Shown piece by piece: positions 25,723 to 34,969 of a DNA stretch of 64,000 nucleotides. Under the pieces are notes generated by a model. That model had not been told where the DNA came from, made no database searches, and worked only from the letters and a program-made list of their open reading frames with translations. Numbering within the stretch: position 1 is the first letter of the stretch; each line of letters opens with the position of its first letter. The translations under genes and the position numbers were made by a program. Origin of the DNA: Brucella anthropi ATCC 49188 (lineage in GTDB: Bacteria > Pseudomonadota > Alphaproteobacteria > Rhizobiales > Rhizobiaceae); the NCBI RefSeq assembly GCF_000017405.1, contig NC_009667.1, positions 1,970,001-2,034,000 on the forward strand, read 5' to 3'.

Positions 25723-26616
25723 ATGAGCCATAGAATGTTGAAGCATGGAATAGGTGGCCTGTTTGGGGCATTGTTTCTGTTTTCAACTGTGATGGCATCC
25801 GGGGCAGCGTCTTTGCCGCCATACAAGGACGATTATTTCGCCTATCCCGGCATTATCAGCAGCGCTGACGATGGTGATTACAAGGTTATCGATTACAACG
25901 AGATGCGCGATATCAACGGGCGCGATGCGGTGCCTGAAAAGCGCGTGAAAGATGCTTATGTCTCGCTGAAGGCGCGCGCTTACCAGAAGGACGTTACCTT
26001 TCAGACTGCTGCCGGGCCGGTGAAGGCCATGACAGCAGGCAAGCGCGAAGGCGCGTCCTTTATCGTCATCTACCTGCATGGTAGGGGCGGTAATCGCCTG
26101 CAAGGTATGAATGATTTTACCTTTGGCGGCAATTTCAACCGTGTGAAGAATCTCGCGGCATTGAATGGCGGTCTCTATATCACGCCGGATTTCAAGGATT
26201 TTGCCGATGCGGGTGAGGCGCAGATTGCCGGATTGATCGAAGCAGCCAAGGCATCATCACCGAGCGCTCCGTTGATCCTGTCCTGCGGCTCGCAAGGCGG
26301 AACACTATGCTGGCGCATAGCGGCTGATGAAAAGGCGGGGAACCAGCTCGCAGGCCTTATTCTGCTCGGCTCGCTTTGGGATGACGGATTTTTCAAGTCA
26401 CCCGCATTCAAGAAACGTGTGCCAGTCTTCTTCGGACATGGCAGCCGTGATCCGGTTTTTGCAATCGACAAGCAGGAAGCCTTTTATCGCGAGATCCGCA
26501 AGCGCGCGCCGGGTTATCCGGTCCAGTTCCGGCGTTTCGAAAGTGGTAATCACGGCACGCCGATCCGCATGTCCGACTGGCGCGAGATGCTGAACTGGAT
26601 TCTAGCAAAACAGTGA
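25723..26616 (+). CDS. Secreted alpha/beta hydrolase, function unknown
   Basis: A 297-residue protein with an N-terminal signal peptide or anchor (about residues 1-30, ending in SGAAS). Features of an alpha/beta hydrolase follow: YLHGRGGN (oxyanion loop), the nucleophile serine in LSCGSQGGTLC, an acid in HGSRDPVF, and the histidine in SGNHGTP. ATG 4 bases after cobR, so the two are probably co-transcribed. The substrate is unknown; phospholipase/carboxylesterase or peptidase types are possible. The coupling to cobR inside the cob cluster is unexplained. Confidence 0.8.
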   Translation: MSHRMLKHGIGGLFGALFLFSTVMASGAASLPPYKDDYFAYPGIISSADDGDYKVIDYNEMRDINGRDAVPEKRVKDAYVSLKARAYQKDVTFQTAAGPVKAMTAGKREGASFIVIYLHGRGGNRLQGMNDFTFGGNFNRVKNLAALNGGLYITPDFKDFADAGEAQIAGLIEAAKASSPSAPLILSCGSQGGTLCWRIAADEKAGNQLAGLILLGSLWDDGFFKSPAFKKRVPVFFGHGSRDPVFAIDKQEAFYREIRKRAPGYPVQFRRFESGNHGTPIRMSDWREMLNWILAKQ

Positions 26617-26742
26617 TGCCAGACTGTGGATGCGAATCGAAATTCTGGCAATGTGACCTTCCTGCCACTCGACAATCGAGCAAAACCGAATAGTTATCGA
26701 ACTTAAAATTTTACCTACTCAGCAGATCCTATGAGGTAGATC

Positions 26743-27207
26743 ATGTACGGACGCGCCCGCACCGGAGCCCGTTTTCTAGCCATTGCCATGTTGGCCCCGC
26801 TTGCCGCTGCCTGCACGACGACTGTACCAACCACGACGGCGACGCCGGGCAAGACCGATGCCCCGATCAGCGCGCCGACGATTTCGATGCCTCGCTTCAC
26901 GCCGACGGCTTATGTCGATCCGGCGCTCGCGCAGCCGTGCATCACTGCCGCTGCCAACAAGTATTTCCTGCCGGAACACGCTATCTCTGCCATCAACTCC
27001 CGTCCGGGTGCAGCAGGCGGCACCGATGTCGATCTCAAGGTCGATCTGCGTACCGCTGTTTGCCAGCTGACCGCCAAGGGCGGTGTGCGCGCTGTTATCG
27101 ATACGTCGCCGAAGAGCGCCGATCAGGTTGCAGCTGAAGCGGCAGCAGCCAAGGCCGATGCAGCCGCCGCTGCCCAGCCGAAAAAAGCTAAGGCGAAGAA
27201 GAACTGA
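26743..27207 (+). CDS. Small alanine/lysine-rich lipoprotein-like protein
   Basis: A 154-residue exported protein. The N-terminus has a hydrophobic segment ending in LAPLAAAC, a near-lipobox with Cys about residue 24. The middle has two cysteines (PCIT and VCQLT) around a small folded region. The tail is low-complexity Ala/Lys, ending KKAKAKKN. GAGGT lies 5 bases before the ATG. I do not recognise a named family. An intrinsic terminator follows 25 bases after the stop. Confidence 0.72.
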   Translation: MYGRARTGARFLAIAMLAPLAAACTTTVPTTTATPGKTDAPISAPTISMPRFTPTAYVDPALAQPCITAAANKYFLPEHAISAINSRPGAAGGTDVDLKVDLRTAVCQLTAKGGVRAVIDTSPKSADQVAAEAAAAKADAAAAAQPKKAKAKKN

Positions 27208-27231
27208 TTCAACAATCAGGGATAACACATG

Positions 27232-27260
27232 AAAAAGGCAGGGTTTTCCCTGCCTTTTTT
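27232..27260 (+). terminator. Intrinsic terminator
   Basis: GGCAGGG-TTTT-CCCTGCC at 27237-27254, preceded by A5 and followed by six Ts. The A-rich flank makes it usable in both directions, ending the lipoprotein gene and the convergent cobG-cobJ operon, whose last gene stops at 27266. Confidence 0.92.
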
Positions 27261-27265
27261 GTTTG

Positions 27266-28984
27266 TCATTTCTCTGGCTTTTCGCCGTACCAGCGCGGTG
27301 TATAAACCCACTCCCTGCCATCAGACTTCGCAAAAACTTGCGTGTGGGACGAGCCGACAATCACAACGGTTCGCATATCGACATCATCTGGTGTCAGTGC
27401 GCCGAGCGTGGTTGTCCGTGTAGTTTCAGCCGGTCTGCCTATGTCGCGCCCAAGGACAACAGGCGTTTCGGGAGACCGATATTGTCGCAGGATTTCAAGC
27501 GCGCGACCAAGCTGATGCGGACGTGCCTTGGAGATGGGATTGTAGAACGCCATGGCGAGATCGGCTTCGGCGGCAAGCGCAAGGCGCTTCTCGATAATTT
27601 CCCAGGGTTTCAGATTGTCCGATAGCGAAATAATGCAGAAGTCGTGTCCAAGCGGCGCTCCGATCCGCGATGCGGCGGCCATTGCAGCGGAAATGCCGGG
27701 CTGGATGACGAGCTCCACGCCGTGCCATGCCGCATTTTCCGTTTCGTGAAGCGCCTCCACGACTGCCGCAGCCATGGCGAAGACACCGGGATCGCCCGAG
27801 GAAACCATGGCGACATGTCGCCCGGAAGCAGCGAGTTCGAATGCATGACGTGCCCGCTGCATTTCTTCCCGATTATCAGTCATATGAACGATCTGATCGG
27901 CGCGGAAAGGACGAAGGTTTTCTTCCGCCATCCGCACATAGGTCTCATAGCCGAGAATGTCTTCGGCCTGTTCCAGTTCGTGCTGAACGGCAGGCGTCAT
28001 CAGCTCTCGTGATCCGGGCCCAAGGCCGATGACGACGAGCTTGCCGCGTTTTCGACCGACAAACAGAACATCTGCCGGGCTGGCAGCCACCGCAATGGCA
28101 AGCCCCTCGCGCTCTGTCAGCTCGACCGGCTGTTCCACCGAATGAAGAACGATCTCACGAGCATCGGTTGCATTCGCCACATAGCGCAGCGGGACACCAA
28201 TTTTCGCCGCAGCCTCTTGGAGCCGCGGCGAAGTGCAGTCTTTTTCGTGGGCGAGAAGCAATGCCAGCGACGCTGGGGCAATGCCTGCATTGGCGAGAGC
28301 ATCTTCAATATCGTTCTGAATGTTCTCGCTGACCCTATCGACGCCAATCGCCACACTGCGCGGATGATAAATCAGCTCGTCTGGCTGGGGCGTGCGGATG
28401 TGAGGCGTTATGCTGATCGTCAGCGCACCGTCATTGGCGAAAGGCAGTTTGGAATTCGCAAGCCAGCGTGATTTTCCGTCAAGCTGCACCTTCTGTCCCG
28501 CAAGCAGGTTCGACGTGAAATTTTTCGCGTCGTCAGGATTGGCAAGGGTCAGTTCGGCAGGCGGGTGCAGCAGATTGATACCGAACCGCAGTTCGCCGGA
28601 CGTGGTTACGGCAGGCGCAACCTCAAGTGCTGCCGCAATCTGCCGAGCCATGTCATTGACACCGGAGAGACCACCCAGAAGCGGCACAACTGCGCTTCCA
28701 TCTTCGGCGACAGCAAGAACCGGCGGTTCGACACGTTTGTTGTGCAGAAGCGGTGCGAGTGCGCGAATGATGATACCGGCTGCGCAAAGCGCAATGATGG
28801 GGCGGCCCTCCTCATAAAGCGACCTGACCGCATCGCCGAAATGCACGAAGGTTTCATCCAGCGACGCAACACGGTTCTGGAGGCCGCGTACTTCGGCGCG
28901 TTCCAGCACCGATGCGATCCGCCGCGCGGCAGGAACCGCCGCTTCTCCAAGAACCAGAATTGCGGGAATCACGCGCCGTTCCAT
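27266..28984 (-). CDS. cobJ: CbiG-CobJ fusion: precorrin-3B C17-methyltransferase
   Basis: A 572-residue two-part protein. The first 320 or so residues are CbiG-like: an N-terminal domain with [16 protein letters not shown] and [15 protein letters not shown], a middle segment, and a CbiG_C-like segment near residues 220-300. The C-terminal part, from about residue 322 ([40 protein letters not shown]), is the C17-methyltransferase that contracts the ring. CobJ alone is about 250 residues in Pseudomonas denitrificans. CbiG opens a lactone in the anaerobic route, so its presence beside CobG in an oxygen-dependent pathway is notable. It overlaps cobI by 16 bases. Confidence 0.95.
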   Translation of the reverse strand: MERRVIPAILVLGEAAVPAARRIASVLERAEVRGLQNRVASLDETFVHFGDAVRSLYEEGRPIIALCAAGIIIRALAPLLHNKRVEPPVLAVAEDGSAVVPLLGGLSGVNDMARQIAAALEVAPAVTTSGELRFGINLLHPPAELTLANPDDAKNFTSNLLAGQKVQLDGKSRWLANSKLPFANDGALTISITPHIRTPQPDELIYHPRSVAIGVDRVSENIQNDIEDALANAGIAPASLALLLAHEKDCTSPRLQEAAAKIGVPLRYVANATDAREIVLHSVEQPVELTEREGLAIAVAASPADVLFVGRKRGKLVVIGLGPGSRELMTPAVQHELEQAEDILGYETYVRMAEENLRPFRADQIVHMTDNREEMQRARHAFELAASGRHVAMVSSGDPGVFAMAAAVVEALHETENAAWHGVELVIQPGISAAMAAASRIGAPLGHDFCIISLSDNLKPWEIIEKRLALAAEADLAMAFYNPISKARPHQLGRALEILRQYRSPETPVVLGRDIGRPAETTRTTTLGALTPDDVDMRTVVIVGSSHTQVFAKSDGREWVYTPRWYGEKPEK

Positions 28985-29703
28985 TTTTGCCCCGGAACGA
29001 GAATGATTGAGAAATAGGGACAGTCGCTACCATTGACTTCGGCGAGCGGCACAATGCGCTGATTGGCCATGGTGGCGCGCTCAACATAGAGCGCACGGTC
29101 CATGAGACCGAGTTCGCCCAAAACAACACGAACCTTATCGAGGTTTTTGCCAAGCTTCATGATAGCTGCAGCGCCTGTATCCGCGAGCCGCCGCGTCAAT
29201 TCTTCCGCGCTCATGACGCCGGAGAGAACGGACAATGTCTGATTGCGATAGACCAGTGGCGCGCCCAGCACAGCCGAAGCGCCAAGAACGGAGCAGACAC
29301 CGGGCACGACTTCCGTTTCATACTGATCGGCAAGCCGGTCGTGAATATACATGAACGAGCCATAGAAAAATGGATCACCTTCCGCGATCACGGCCACATC
29401 CTGACCGCGATCAAGATGGCTCGCGATCGTGCTCGCTATCTCGCTGTAGAAATCGCTGACGATCTGTTCGTAATCCATATGCGCGGGAAGCTTTTCCGTC
29501 GTCACTGGATAGATCAACGGCACCAGAACCTGTTCCGGTGAAAGATATTCCTCGACTATTGTGAGGGCATTGCCCTTCTTCCCCTTGGCGGCGTGATAAG
29601 CCACAACCGGTGCGCTTTTGAGGAGACGCAGGGCTTTAAGCGTTATCAGTTCGGGATCGCCGGGGCCAACGCCCAGGCCAAACAGTCTGCCTTTTACCGT
29701 CAT
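28969..29703 (-). CDS. cobI: Precorrin-2 C20-methyltransferase
   Basis: A 244-residue SAM-dependent methyltransferase acting on precorrin-2 to give precorrin-3[34 protein letters not shown] and [13 protein letters not shown] are the diagnostic segments. ATG at 29703 lies at the very end of cobH (one-base overlap), and the gene's end overlaps cobJ. Third gene of the minus-strand cobG-cobH-cobI-cobJ operon. Confidence 0.96.
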   Translation of the reverse strand: MTVKGRLFGLGVGPGDPELITLKALRLLKSAPVVAYHAAKGKKGNALTIVEEYLSPEQVLVPLIYPVTTEKLPAHMDYEQIVSDFYSEIASTIASHLDRGQDVAVIAEGDPFFYGSFMYIHDRLADQYETEVVPGVCSVLGASAVLGAPLVYRNQTLSVLSGVMSAEELTRRLADTGAAAIMKLGKNLDKVRVVLGELGLMDRALYVERATMANQRIVPLAEVNGSDCPYFSIILVPGQKWNGA

Positions 29704-30329
29704 TATTCGCGCTCCGACGCGAGCGCATTGACTGCCGCTGCCGTCATGGCGCTGCCACCACGTCTTCCGCGTACAATCACATAAGGTACACCGCGGCTGT
29801 TTGTGGCGAGTTCGTCTTTGGATTCTGCCGCGCCGACAAAGCCAACCGGCATGCCGATGATGAGCGCAGGTTTTGGCGCGCCAGCATCCAGCAATTCGAA
29901 CAGGCGGAAAAGGGCGGTCGGTGCATTCCCGATTGCAACAATGCTGTTGCCGAGATGCGGGAGCCAGAGGTCGAGCGCTGCAGCCGAGCGGGTATTGCCG
30001 ATCTTCGTTGCAAGCTCGGGAACCGATGGGTCGTTCAGCGTGCAGATGACTTCATTATTGGCAGGCAGACGAGAGCGCGTAATACCCTCTGCCACCATGC
30101 GTGCATCACAAAGAATGGGCGCACCGGCGAGCAGAGCGTCGCGTCCGGCTTTGCCAGCGTCTTGCGAGAAAGCGAGGTCATTGACCACATCCACCATGCC
30201 GCAGGCATGAATGACACGGACTGCAAGCTTTTCCAGATCGGTTGGTATCCGGCTTAGATCGGCCTCGGCGCGAATGATGGCGAAGGACCGGTCGTAAATG
30301 GCCTGCCCATCGCGAATATAGTCTGTCAT
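29703..30329 (-). CDS. cobH: Precorrin-8X methylmutase
   Basis: A 208-residue enzyme that shifts the C11 methyl to C12, forming hydrogenobyrinic acid. The catalytic histidine is H41 in [23 protein letters not shown] and [17 protein letters not shown] are family segments. The ATG at 30329 gives the usual length (about 210); a GTG 39 bases upstream overlaps the cobG end and is less likely. Second gene of the minus-strand operon. Its product goes to CobB. Confidence 0.95.
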   Translation of the reverse strand: MTDYIRDGQAIYDRSFAIIRAEADLSRIPTDLEKLAVRVIHACGMVDVVNDLAFSQDAGKAGRDALLAGAPILCDARMVAEGITRSRLPANNEVICTLNDPSVPELATKIGNTRSAAALDLWLPHLGNSIVAIGNAPTALFRLFELLDAGAPKPALIIGMPVGFVGAAESKDELATNSRGVPYVIVRGRRGGSAMTAAAVNALASERE

Positions 30330-30343
30330 GGTGACCGCTCTAA

Positions 30344-31663
30344 TCAGTGTCGGGCGTTCAGAAGGCACGCCGCTTCGTCAATGGTGATATCAGTCGCCAA
30401 TAGCCGTCCAAAGCGCGATGGTCCAGCCCCGTCTTGCGGAAACGTCTCTTGCGCGTAAAGATCGTAGCGACCTGTCGAGCGCGCCAGAAGCGTGTGCGGC
30501 AAAGGTGCAAGTGCTGCGCATGACTTGGCGCATCCCGTGATGTGCACGGATGATTTTCCCGGTGCCAGATATGTTGCCAGCCTTTTACCGTCTGTCTGTG
30601 TGTCGGCGAGTGCGGAGACGCAGCCATTTGATCCCGAACAGGCACGAAGCCGCGCATGTGGGGATTCGGCTGTCGTTTCGAGGTCAAGCGAACGAAGTTT
30701 TTCGGTTACTTCACCAATCTGGGTTTCGCCTACATAAGGCAGGATAACGCCTTGCCACGGCGTCAGACGCAGTTCACGCCTTCCGCTGTCGGAGAGGTCT
30801 GCCAGACCTGCTAGTTGCGCCGATGTCAGGCGTCCCATGAGCGGCATGGCGCCGACATAAAATGAACCGCCAGACTGCTGGTTGTTGCCGAGATGCGAAA
30901 ATGGCATCGGTGCCTTGCGCTTCCAGCCGGTTGCGGGATGAATCGGGAACGACAATTCCCGGCTCAGACCTGCCACAAACTCTGATGCTGGGATGGCTTC
31001 AAACAGATGTTTCATCCGCGCAAAGCTGCCATGGCGTAAAAAACGATGCAGCATCGCTTCGATGAAGGGCAGGGCATGTTGCGCGTCTACAGCCCCCAGC
31101 GCTTCCCTGTCGGGAGACGAAGCAAGGCCAAAAGCAAAGGTTTCGCCGTCTATCGCCGAAAGCCAGATGTCACCCGGATGAGAAATCATCGCGCAGTCTT
31201 CGCCGCCGTCGATCTGCAGCGAGAATTTCGGCGACAGGGCGTAAAAGGCCTCATTCGCCTGCAGCATGTCCAGCACAGACGATGCCAGTCCGGTGACGTC
31301 GCATATCTGGCCCCGGTTGATGCCAGCGGTGGGGCTGACCATCACATTGCGAATATCATCCGCGCCGGGATTGTCGGCGCCAAGGCCAGCCGCCTGAAGT
31401 GCCGCGACGGCATCGTTCCAATGTCTGGGCGCAATACCGCGCAACTGGATATTGGAGCGAATCGACAGCTCTATCGCGCCTGCACCGAAACGTTCTGCTA
31501 TTTCTGCAATCGAATGCGCCTGATCGGCTGACAGACGACCAAGTTTCAGTTTAATGCGGGCAATAGCCCCATCCCTGGCCATGACTATACGCGAAAGTCC
31601 GGGGCAGGCGTTGCGCCTGTCAGGTCTTATTTTTTCGGTCTGGCGGTTTTGCTGGCTCAACAT
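30344..31663 (-). CDS. cobG: Precorrin-3B synthase (oxygen-dependent)
   Basis: A 439-residue protein related to sulfite/nitrite reductases; CobG hydroxylates C20 of precorrin-3A and forms the gamma-lactone using O2. Iron-sulfur ligands are visible in the C-terminal half: CSGSNGC and, about 37 residues on, CAKSC. SIRSNIQLRG near residue 60 is typical of the family. Start is the ATG at 31663 (MLSQQNR), facing cobL; a much longer open frame upstream merely runs antisense to cobL. First gene of the cobG-H-I-J operon. CobG marks the aerobic pathway. Confidence 0.94.
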   Translation of the reverse strand: MLSQQNRQTEKIRPDRRNACPGLSRIVMARDGAIARIKLKLGRLSADQAHSIAEIAERFGAGAIELSIRSNIQLRGIAPRHWNDAVAALQAAGLGADNPGADDIRNVMVSPTAGINRGQICDVTGLASSVLDMLQANEAFYALSPKFSLQIDGGEDCAMISHPGDIWLSAIDGETFAFGLASSPDREALGAVDAQHALPFIEAMLHRFLRHGSFARMKHLFEAIPASEFVAGLSRELSFPIHPATGWKRKAPMPFSHLGNNQQSGGSFYVGAMPLMGRLTSAQLAGLADLSDSGRRELRLTPWQGVILPYVGETQIGEVTEKLRSLDLETTAESPHARLRACSGSNGCVSALADTQTDGKRLATYLAPGKSSVHITGCAKSCAALAPLPHTLLARSTGRYDLYAQETFPQDGAGPSRFGRLLATDITIDEAACLLNARH

Positions 31664-31736
31664 ATTGGCCTTATACGCCTTGCCGCTTGCACTTGCTACT
31701 GCCCCGCCATACGAACAGGGAAAAGGAGCATCGCGC

Positions 31737-32948
31737 ATGGCACGCTGGCTGACAGTGATCGGGATCGGTGAAGACGGGTTTGATGGGCTTGGAAAAACCG
31801 CACTCGCGGCGCTCAACTCCGCTGCGGTCATTTTTGGCGGCAAGCGGCATCTGGATTTTCTGAGTGGCGATATCACAGCCAAGCGCGTGGTCTGGCCATC
31901 TCCGTTTGATGAAGCTTTTGCGATGATTGAGGCATATCGCGGCCAGCCGGTCGTTGTACTGGCGAGCGGCGATCCGATGTTTTTTGGTGTGGGTGCGACT
32001 TTGTCCCGGCATTTTTTGCCGGAAGAAATGCATGTTCTTTCCTGTCCGTCTTCTCTTTCGCTTGCCGCTGCACGCATGGGCTGGCCGCTTCAGGATGTGC
32101 GAATAGTCAGTGTGCACGGTCGCCCGTTCGAGTTTTTGTATCCGCATATTCTGCCGGGCGAGAAGATTTTCGTGCTCAGCAATGACGGTTCGACGCCAGA
32201 AAAAGCCGCAGCAATGCTCACGGACAAAGGTTTTGGTCAAAGCCTGATGACTGTGCTTGAGCATATTGGCGGACCGAAAGAACGCCGGGTTCAGGACATT
32301 GCCGAAAACTGGTCGCATGAACGGTGTGCCGATCTGAATGTTCTAGCAATTGAGTGTGTCGCTTTGCGAGGGACAAATGTGTTTTCGCCCATCGCCGGTC
32401 TGCCCGATGAAGCGTTCGAAAATGACGGACAACTGACCAAGCGCGACGTGCGCGCTGTTACGCTGTCGCGATTGCAGCCACTGCCGCGTCAACTGCTTTG
32501 GGATGTCGGCGCCGGTTGCGGATCGATCAGTATCGAATGGATGCGTGTTCATCCCTCATGTCGTGCGATTGCCATCGAAGCCAACGAACAACGGCAAGCC
32601 ATGATTGAGCGAAATTGCGCGGCATTGGGTGTTCCCGGATTGCAATTGGTCAAGGGGGAGGCACCCTCTGCGCTGGAAGGGCTGGAAATGCCGGATGCGA
32701 TCTTCATTGGCGGCGGCGTTACCAACGGCAGGGTTATCGAAACCTGCTGGAACGCCCTGAAACCGGGTGGCAGGCTTGTTGCTAATGCCGTAACGCTGCA
32801 AAGCGAAATGCTGCTTTTCAACTGGCGCGAAAAATTCGGTGGAGAATTGACGCGCCTTGGTGTTGCGCAAGCCGGTGCACTTGGCTCTTTCGATGTCTGG
32901 CGACAGGCACTGCCCGTCACAATTTATTGCGGGTTCAAATCGAAATGA
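31737..32948 (+). CDS. cobL: Precorrin-6B C5,15-methyltransferase (decarboxylating)
   Basis: A 403-residue bifunctional enzyme. The N-terminal half (CbiE-like, VIGIGEDGFDGLG, ASGDPMFFGVGA) and the C-terminal half (CbiT-like, with SAM motif LLWDVGAGCGSISIEWM at about residue 250) methylate C5 and C15 and remove the acetate carboxyl of ring C. The ATG at 31737 has AAGGAGC 7 bases upstream; the longer frame overlaps cobG. It diverges from cobG across 73 bases that must hold both promoters; no riboswitch is visible there. Confidence 0.96.
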   Translation: MARWLTVIGIGEDGFDGLGKTALAALNSAAVIFGGKRHLDFLSGDITAKRVVWPSPFDEAFAMIEAYRGQPVVVLASGDPMFFGVGATLSRHFLPEEMHVLSCPSSLSLAAARMGWPLQDVRIVSVHGRPFEFLYPHILPGEKIFVLSNDGSTPEKAAAMLTDKGFGQSLMTVLEHIGGPKERRVQDIAENWSHERCADLNVLAIECVALRGTNVFSPIAGLPDEAFENDGQLTKRDVRAVTLSRLQPLPRQLLWDVGAGCGSISIEWMRVHPSCRAIAIEANEQRQAMIERNCAALGVPGLQLVKGEAPSALEGLEMPDAIFIGGGVTNGRVIETCWNALKPGGRLVANAVTLQSEMLLFNWREKFGGELTRLGVAQAGALGSFDVWRQALPVTIYCGFKSK

Positions 32949-32964
32949 TGACTTGAATAGTCAT
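32948..32964. promoter_or_regulatory. Inverted repeat upstream of siderophore-interacting protein gene
   Basis: ATGACT-TGAAT-AGTCAT, a perfect 6+6 inverted repeat that begins at the last base of cobL and lies about 50 bases before the next start. It could be an operator (for example for a metal-responsive regulator) or part of a promoter. It does not match the Irr or Fur consensus as I know them. Confidence 0.35.
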
Positions 32965-33014
32965 GTTATATTCGGGTAAGGCTGGGGAAATTGTTTCCCA
33001 AAGGAGGACGGGGC

Positions 33015-34115
33015 ATGTCCGAACTCAACGCCAATACCCGCTTTGCGCTCACAAATGCCGGTCATGTGGTCAATCAGCTCCTCGATCATTTTGTCGAGCA
33101 TGCCGACGTGCATCGGCAGGGCAGCACGGCCAAGCTGGTGCTGAGCTTCGGTCAGGCTGATGTGCAATGGGATGATGAAACGGTTAGCGTCGACGTTAAA
33201 AGCGAGGACGAAACCGGTCTTGCCTATATGAAATATTCCATCGCCGAGCATGTGTTGGAATTTCTCGACAAGGGCAGCGCCAAACCGAAGATCATCTGGG
33301 AAGGTGATGGGGCCGCCGGGTTGCCGCTGCCTTACTTCCGCGAGATGCAGGTCGTTGCAGTATCGAACGTAACGCCGCATATGCGTCGTATTCGTCTGAA
33401 GGGCGACAACCTGTTCCGCTTCTCGCAGTTGGGTCTTCATATCCGCCTGCTGTTTCCACCGGAAGGTCTTGCCAAGCCGCAATGGCCCACAACCGGCGAA
33501 GATGGCCGTCCCGTCTGGCCGGATGGCGAAGCCAAGCTTGCCACGCGTGTCTATACGATCCGCAACATCGATAGCGTAGCCGGCTGGGTGGATATCGATA
33601 TGGTCGTCCATGGCGATGATTGCGACGCGCCGGGTTCCGGCTGGGCTGTCAGTGCCAAGCCGGGCGATATTGTCGGGATGACGGGTCCGGGCGGTGGTGA
33701 TGCAGGCGATGCGAAGTGGTATCTGCTTGCGGGCGATGAAACCGCGCTACCTGCCATCGGGCGCATTCTGGAGCGTCTGCCGGAAGGGACCAAGGCGGTC
33801 GTGCGCGTCGAGATTGGCAGTGCTTCGGAAGAGCAGGAACTTGTCTCGCGAGCTGATGTCGATCTGCAGTGGCTGAACCGCGACGGTGCGGAAGCCGGAA
33901 CGACGACATTGCTGCAGGATGCGGTCCGCGCAGTCGAACTACCGGAAGACGAGGATGACATTTACGTCTGGGCCGGTTGCGAGTTCAACGCATTCCGGTC
34001 GATCCGCACCTATATGCGCAAGGAACGTAATGTTGCGAAGGATCGCCAGCTTATTGTCGCCTATTGGCGGCGCGGGCAGGATGGCGACACACCGCGCAAG
34101 GCATCCGACGATTGA
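33015..34115 (+). CDS. Siderophore-interacting flavoprotein with N-terminal DUF2218 domain
   Basis: A 366-residue protein. Residues about 1-95 (ALTNAGHVVNQLLDHFVEH start) resemble DUF2218, as does the small protein at 44.8 kb. From about 110 onward it is a ViuB/SIP-type FAD-binding ferric-siderophore reductase: HMRRIRLKG, ATRVYTIRN (flavin motif), and YVWAGCEFNAFRSIRTYMR near the end. Such proteins reduce Fe(III)-siderophores in the cytoplasm. AAGGAGGACGGGGC precedes the ATG. It follows cobL by 66 bases; a role in corrin or cobalt reduction is conceivable but only inferred. Confidence 0.88.
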   Translation: MSELNANTRFALTNAGHVVNQLLDHFVEHADVHRQGSTAKLVLSFGQADVQWDDETVSVDVKSEDETGLAYMKYSIAEHVLEFLDKGSAKPKIIWEGDGAAGLPLPYFREMQVVAVSNVTPHMRRIRLKGDNLFRFSQLGLHIRLLFPPEGLAKPQWPTTGEDGRPVWPDGEAKLATRVYTIRNIDSVAGWVDIDMVVHGDDCDAPGSGWAVSAKPGDIVGMTGPGGGDAGDAKWYLLAGDETALPAIGRILERLPEGTKAVVRVEIGSASEEQELVSRADVDLQWLNRDGAEAGTTTLLQDAVRAVELPEDEDDIYVWAGCEFNAFRSIRTYMRKERNVAKDRQLIVAYWRRGQDGDTPRKASDD

Positions 34116-34124
34116 TGCAATGAA

Positions 34125-34156
34125 AAAGGGGACCGGCAGGTCCCCTTTGTTTTTTC
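34125..34156 (+). terminator. Intrinsic terminator
   Basis: A perfect 10-bp stem, AAAGGGGACC-GGCA-GGTCCCCTTT at 34125-34148, followed by GTTTTTTC. It sits 9 bases after the siderophore-interacting protein gene. Confidence 0.93.
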
Positions 34157-34203
34157 GCATGTCTTTATCCCAAAGCTGGTTGCCCCTTCTGGGAGACAAG
34201 CTT
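34156..34203. repeat. Dispersed palindromic repeat, diverged copy
   Basis: CGCATGTCTTTATCCCAAAG then CTTCTGGGAGACAAG: a decayed copy of the element seen near 41.23 kb (GCATGTCCTTATCCCGAAA with TTTCGGGAGACATGC). It separates the terminator from the end of the peptide ABC operon on the other strand. Confidence 0.6.
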
Positions 34204-34208
34204 TTGCA

Positions 34209-34958
34209 TTATCTGCGGAAGCCTTCGCTGGCCCGCATCAGGTTCTTCGTATAGTCGGCATGGATATTGCCGCTGACAAGATCGTCTGCCTGCAGCTGTT
34301 CCACGACCTCGCCATTACGCATGACAGCAAGCCGGTCGCACATATGGGTCACAACGCCAAGATCGTGGCTGACCATGACGAAGGTCAGGTTGCGGTCACG
34401 CCGAACCTGTTCGAGCAGGTTCAAGACTTCCGCCTGAACCGATGCATCGAGCGCTGAGGTCGGCTCATCGAGCAGCAATATGCTGGGCTCAACGATCAAG
34501 GCGCGGGCAATGGCGATACGCTGGCGCTGGCCGCCTGAAAGCTGGTGCGGATAGCGAAAGCGGAAGCCGGAACCGAGGCCGACTTCATCGAGCGCCTTCA
34601 CGATGCGCTGTTCCGTGTCGCCGACGCCATGGATGGCAAGCGGCTCCAGCAACAGTCGATCCACGGTCTGCCGGGGATGCAGCGAGCCGTAAGGGTCCTG
34701 AAACACCATCTGGACATTGCGATAGAATGCCTTGTCGCGCGGCGTCTTCAGCAATTGCCCGTCGATGCGGATTTCGCCGTCTTCGACGGGTGCCAGTCCT
34801 GCAACGGCACGCAGCAGGGTCGATTTTCCTGAACCGGACTCACCCACAAGGCCATAGGATTCACCGCGCGCCACATCGATGCTGACTGATTTCAGCGCAT
34901 GGAAATGGTCGAAATAGACGTCGATATTGTCGACGCTCAGTGCAGATGCCGTGCTCAT
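34209..34958 (-). CDS. Dipeptide/oligopeptide ABC transporter ATPase (DppF-like)
   Basis: A 249-residue ABC ATPase with Walker [11 protein letters not shown]-loop VFQDPYGSLHP, signature LSGGQRQR, and Walker [13 protein letters not shown]. The length, and its position after a DppD-like ATPase and two permeases, show the DppF/OppF slot. I chose the ATG at 34958 with AGGGGAAAC upstream; the ATG at 34973, overlapping the previous stop, is an alternative that adds five residues. Last gene of a five-gene minus-strand transporter operon. Confidence 0.93.
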   Translation of the reverse strand: MSTASALSVDNIDVYFDHFHALKSVSIDVARGESYGLVGESGSGKSTLLRAVAGLAPVEDGEIRIDGQLLKTPRDKAFYRNVQMVFQDPYGSLHPRQTVDRLLLEPLAIHGVGDTEQRIVKALDEVGLGSGFRFRYPHQLSGGQRQRIAIARALIVEPSILLLDEPTSALDASVQAEVLNLLEQVRRDRNLTFVMVSHDLGVVTHMCDRLAVMRNGEVVEQLQADDLVSGNIHADYTKNLMRASEGFRR

Positions 34959-34969
34959 AGTTTCCCCTG

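Noticed and set aside
31664..32077. An N-terminal extension of cobG by about 138 codons
   Set aside because: It runs antisense to cobL, has low-complexity composition, and CobG length and motifs fit a start at 31663.
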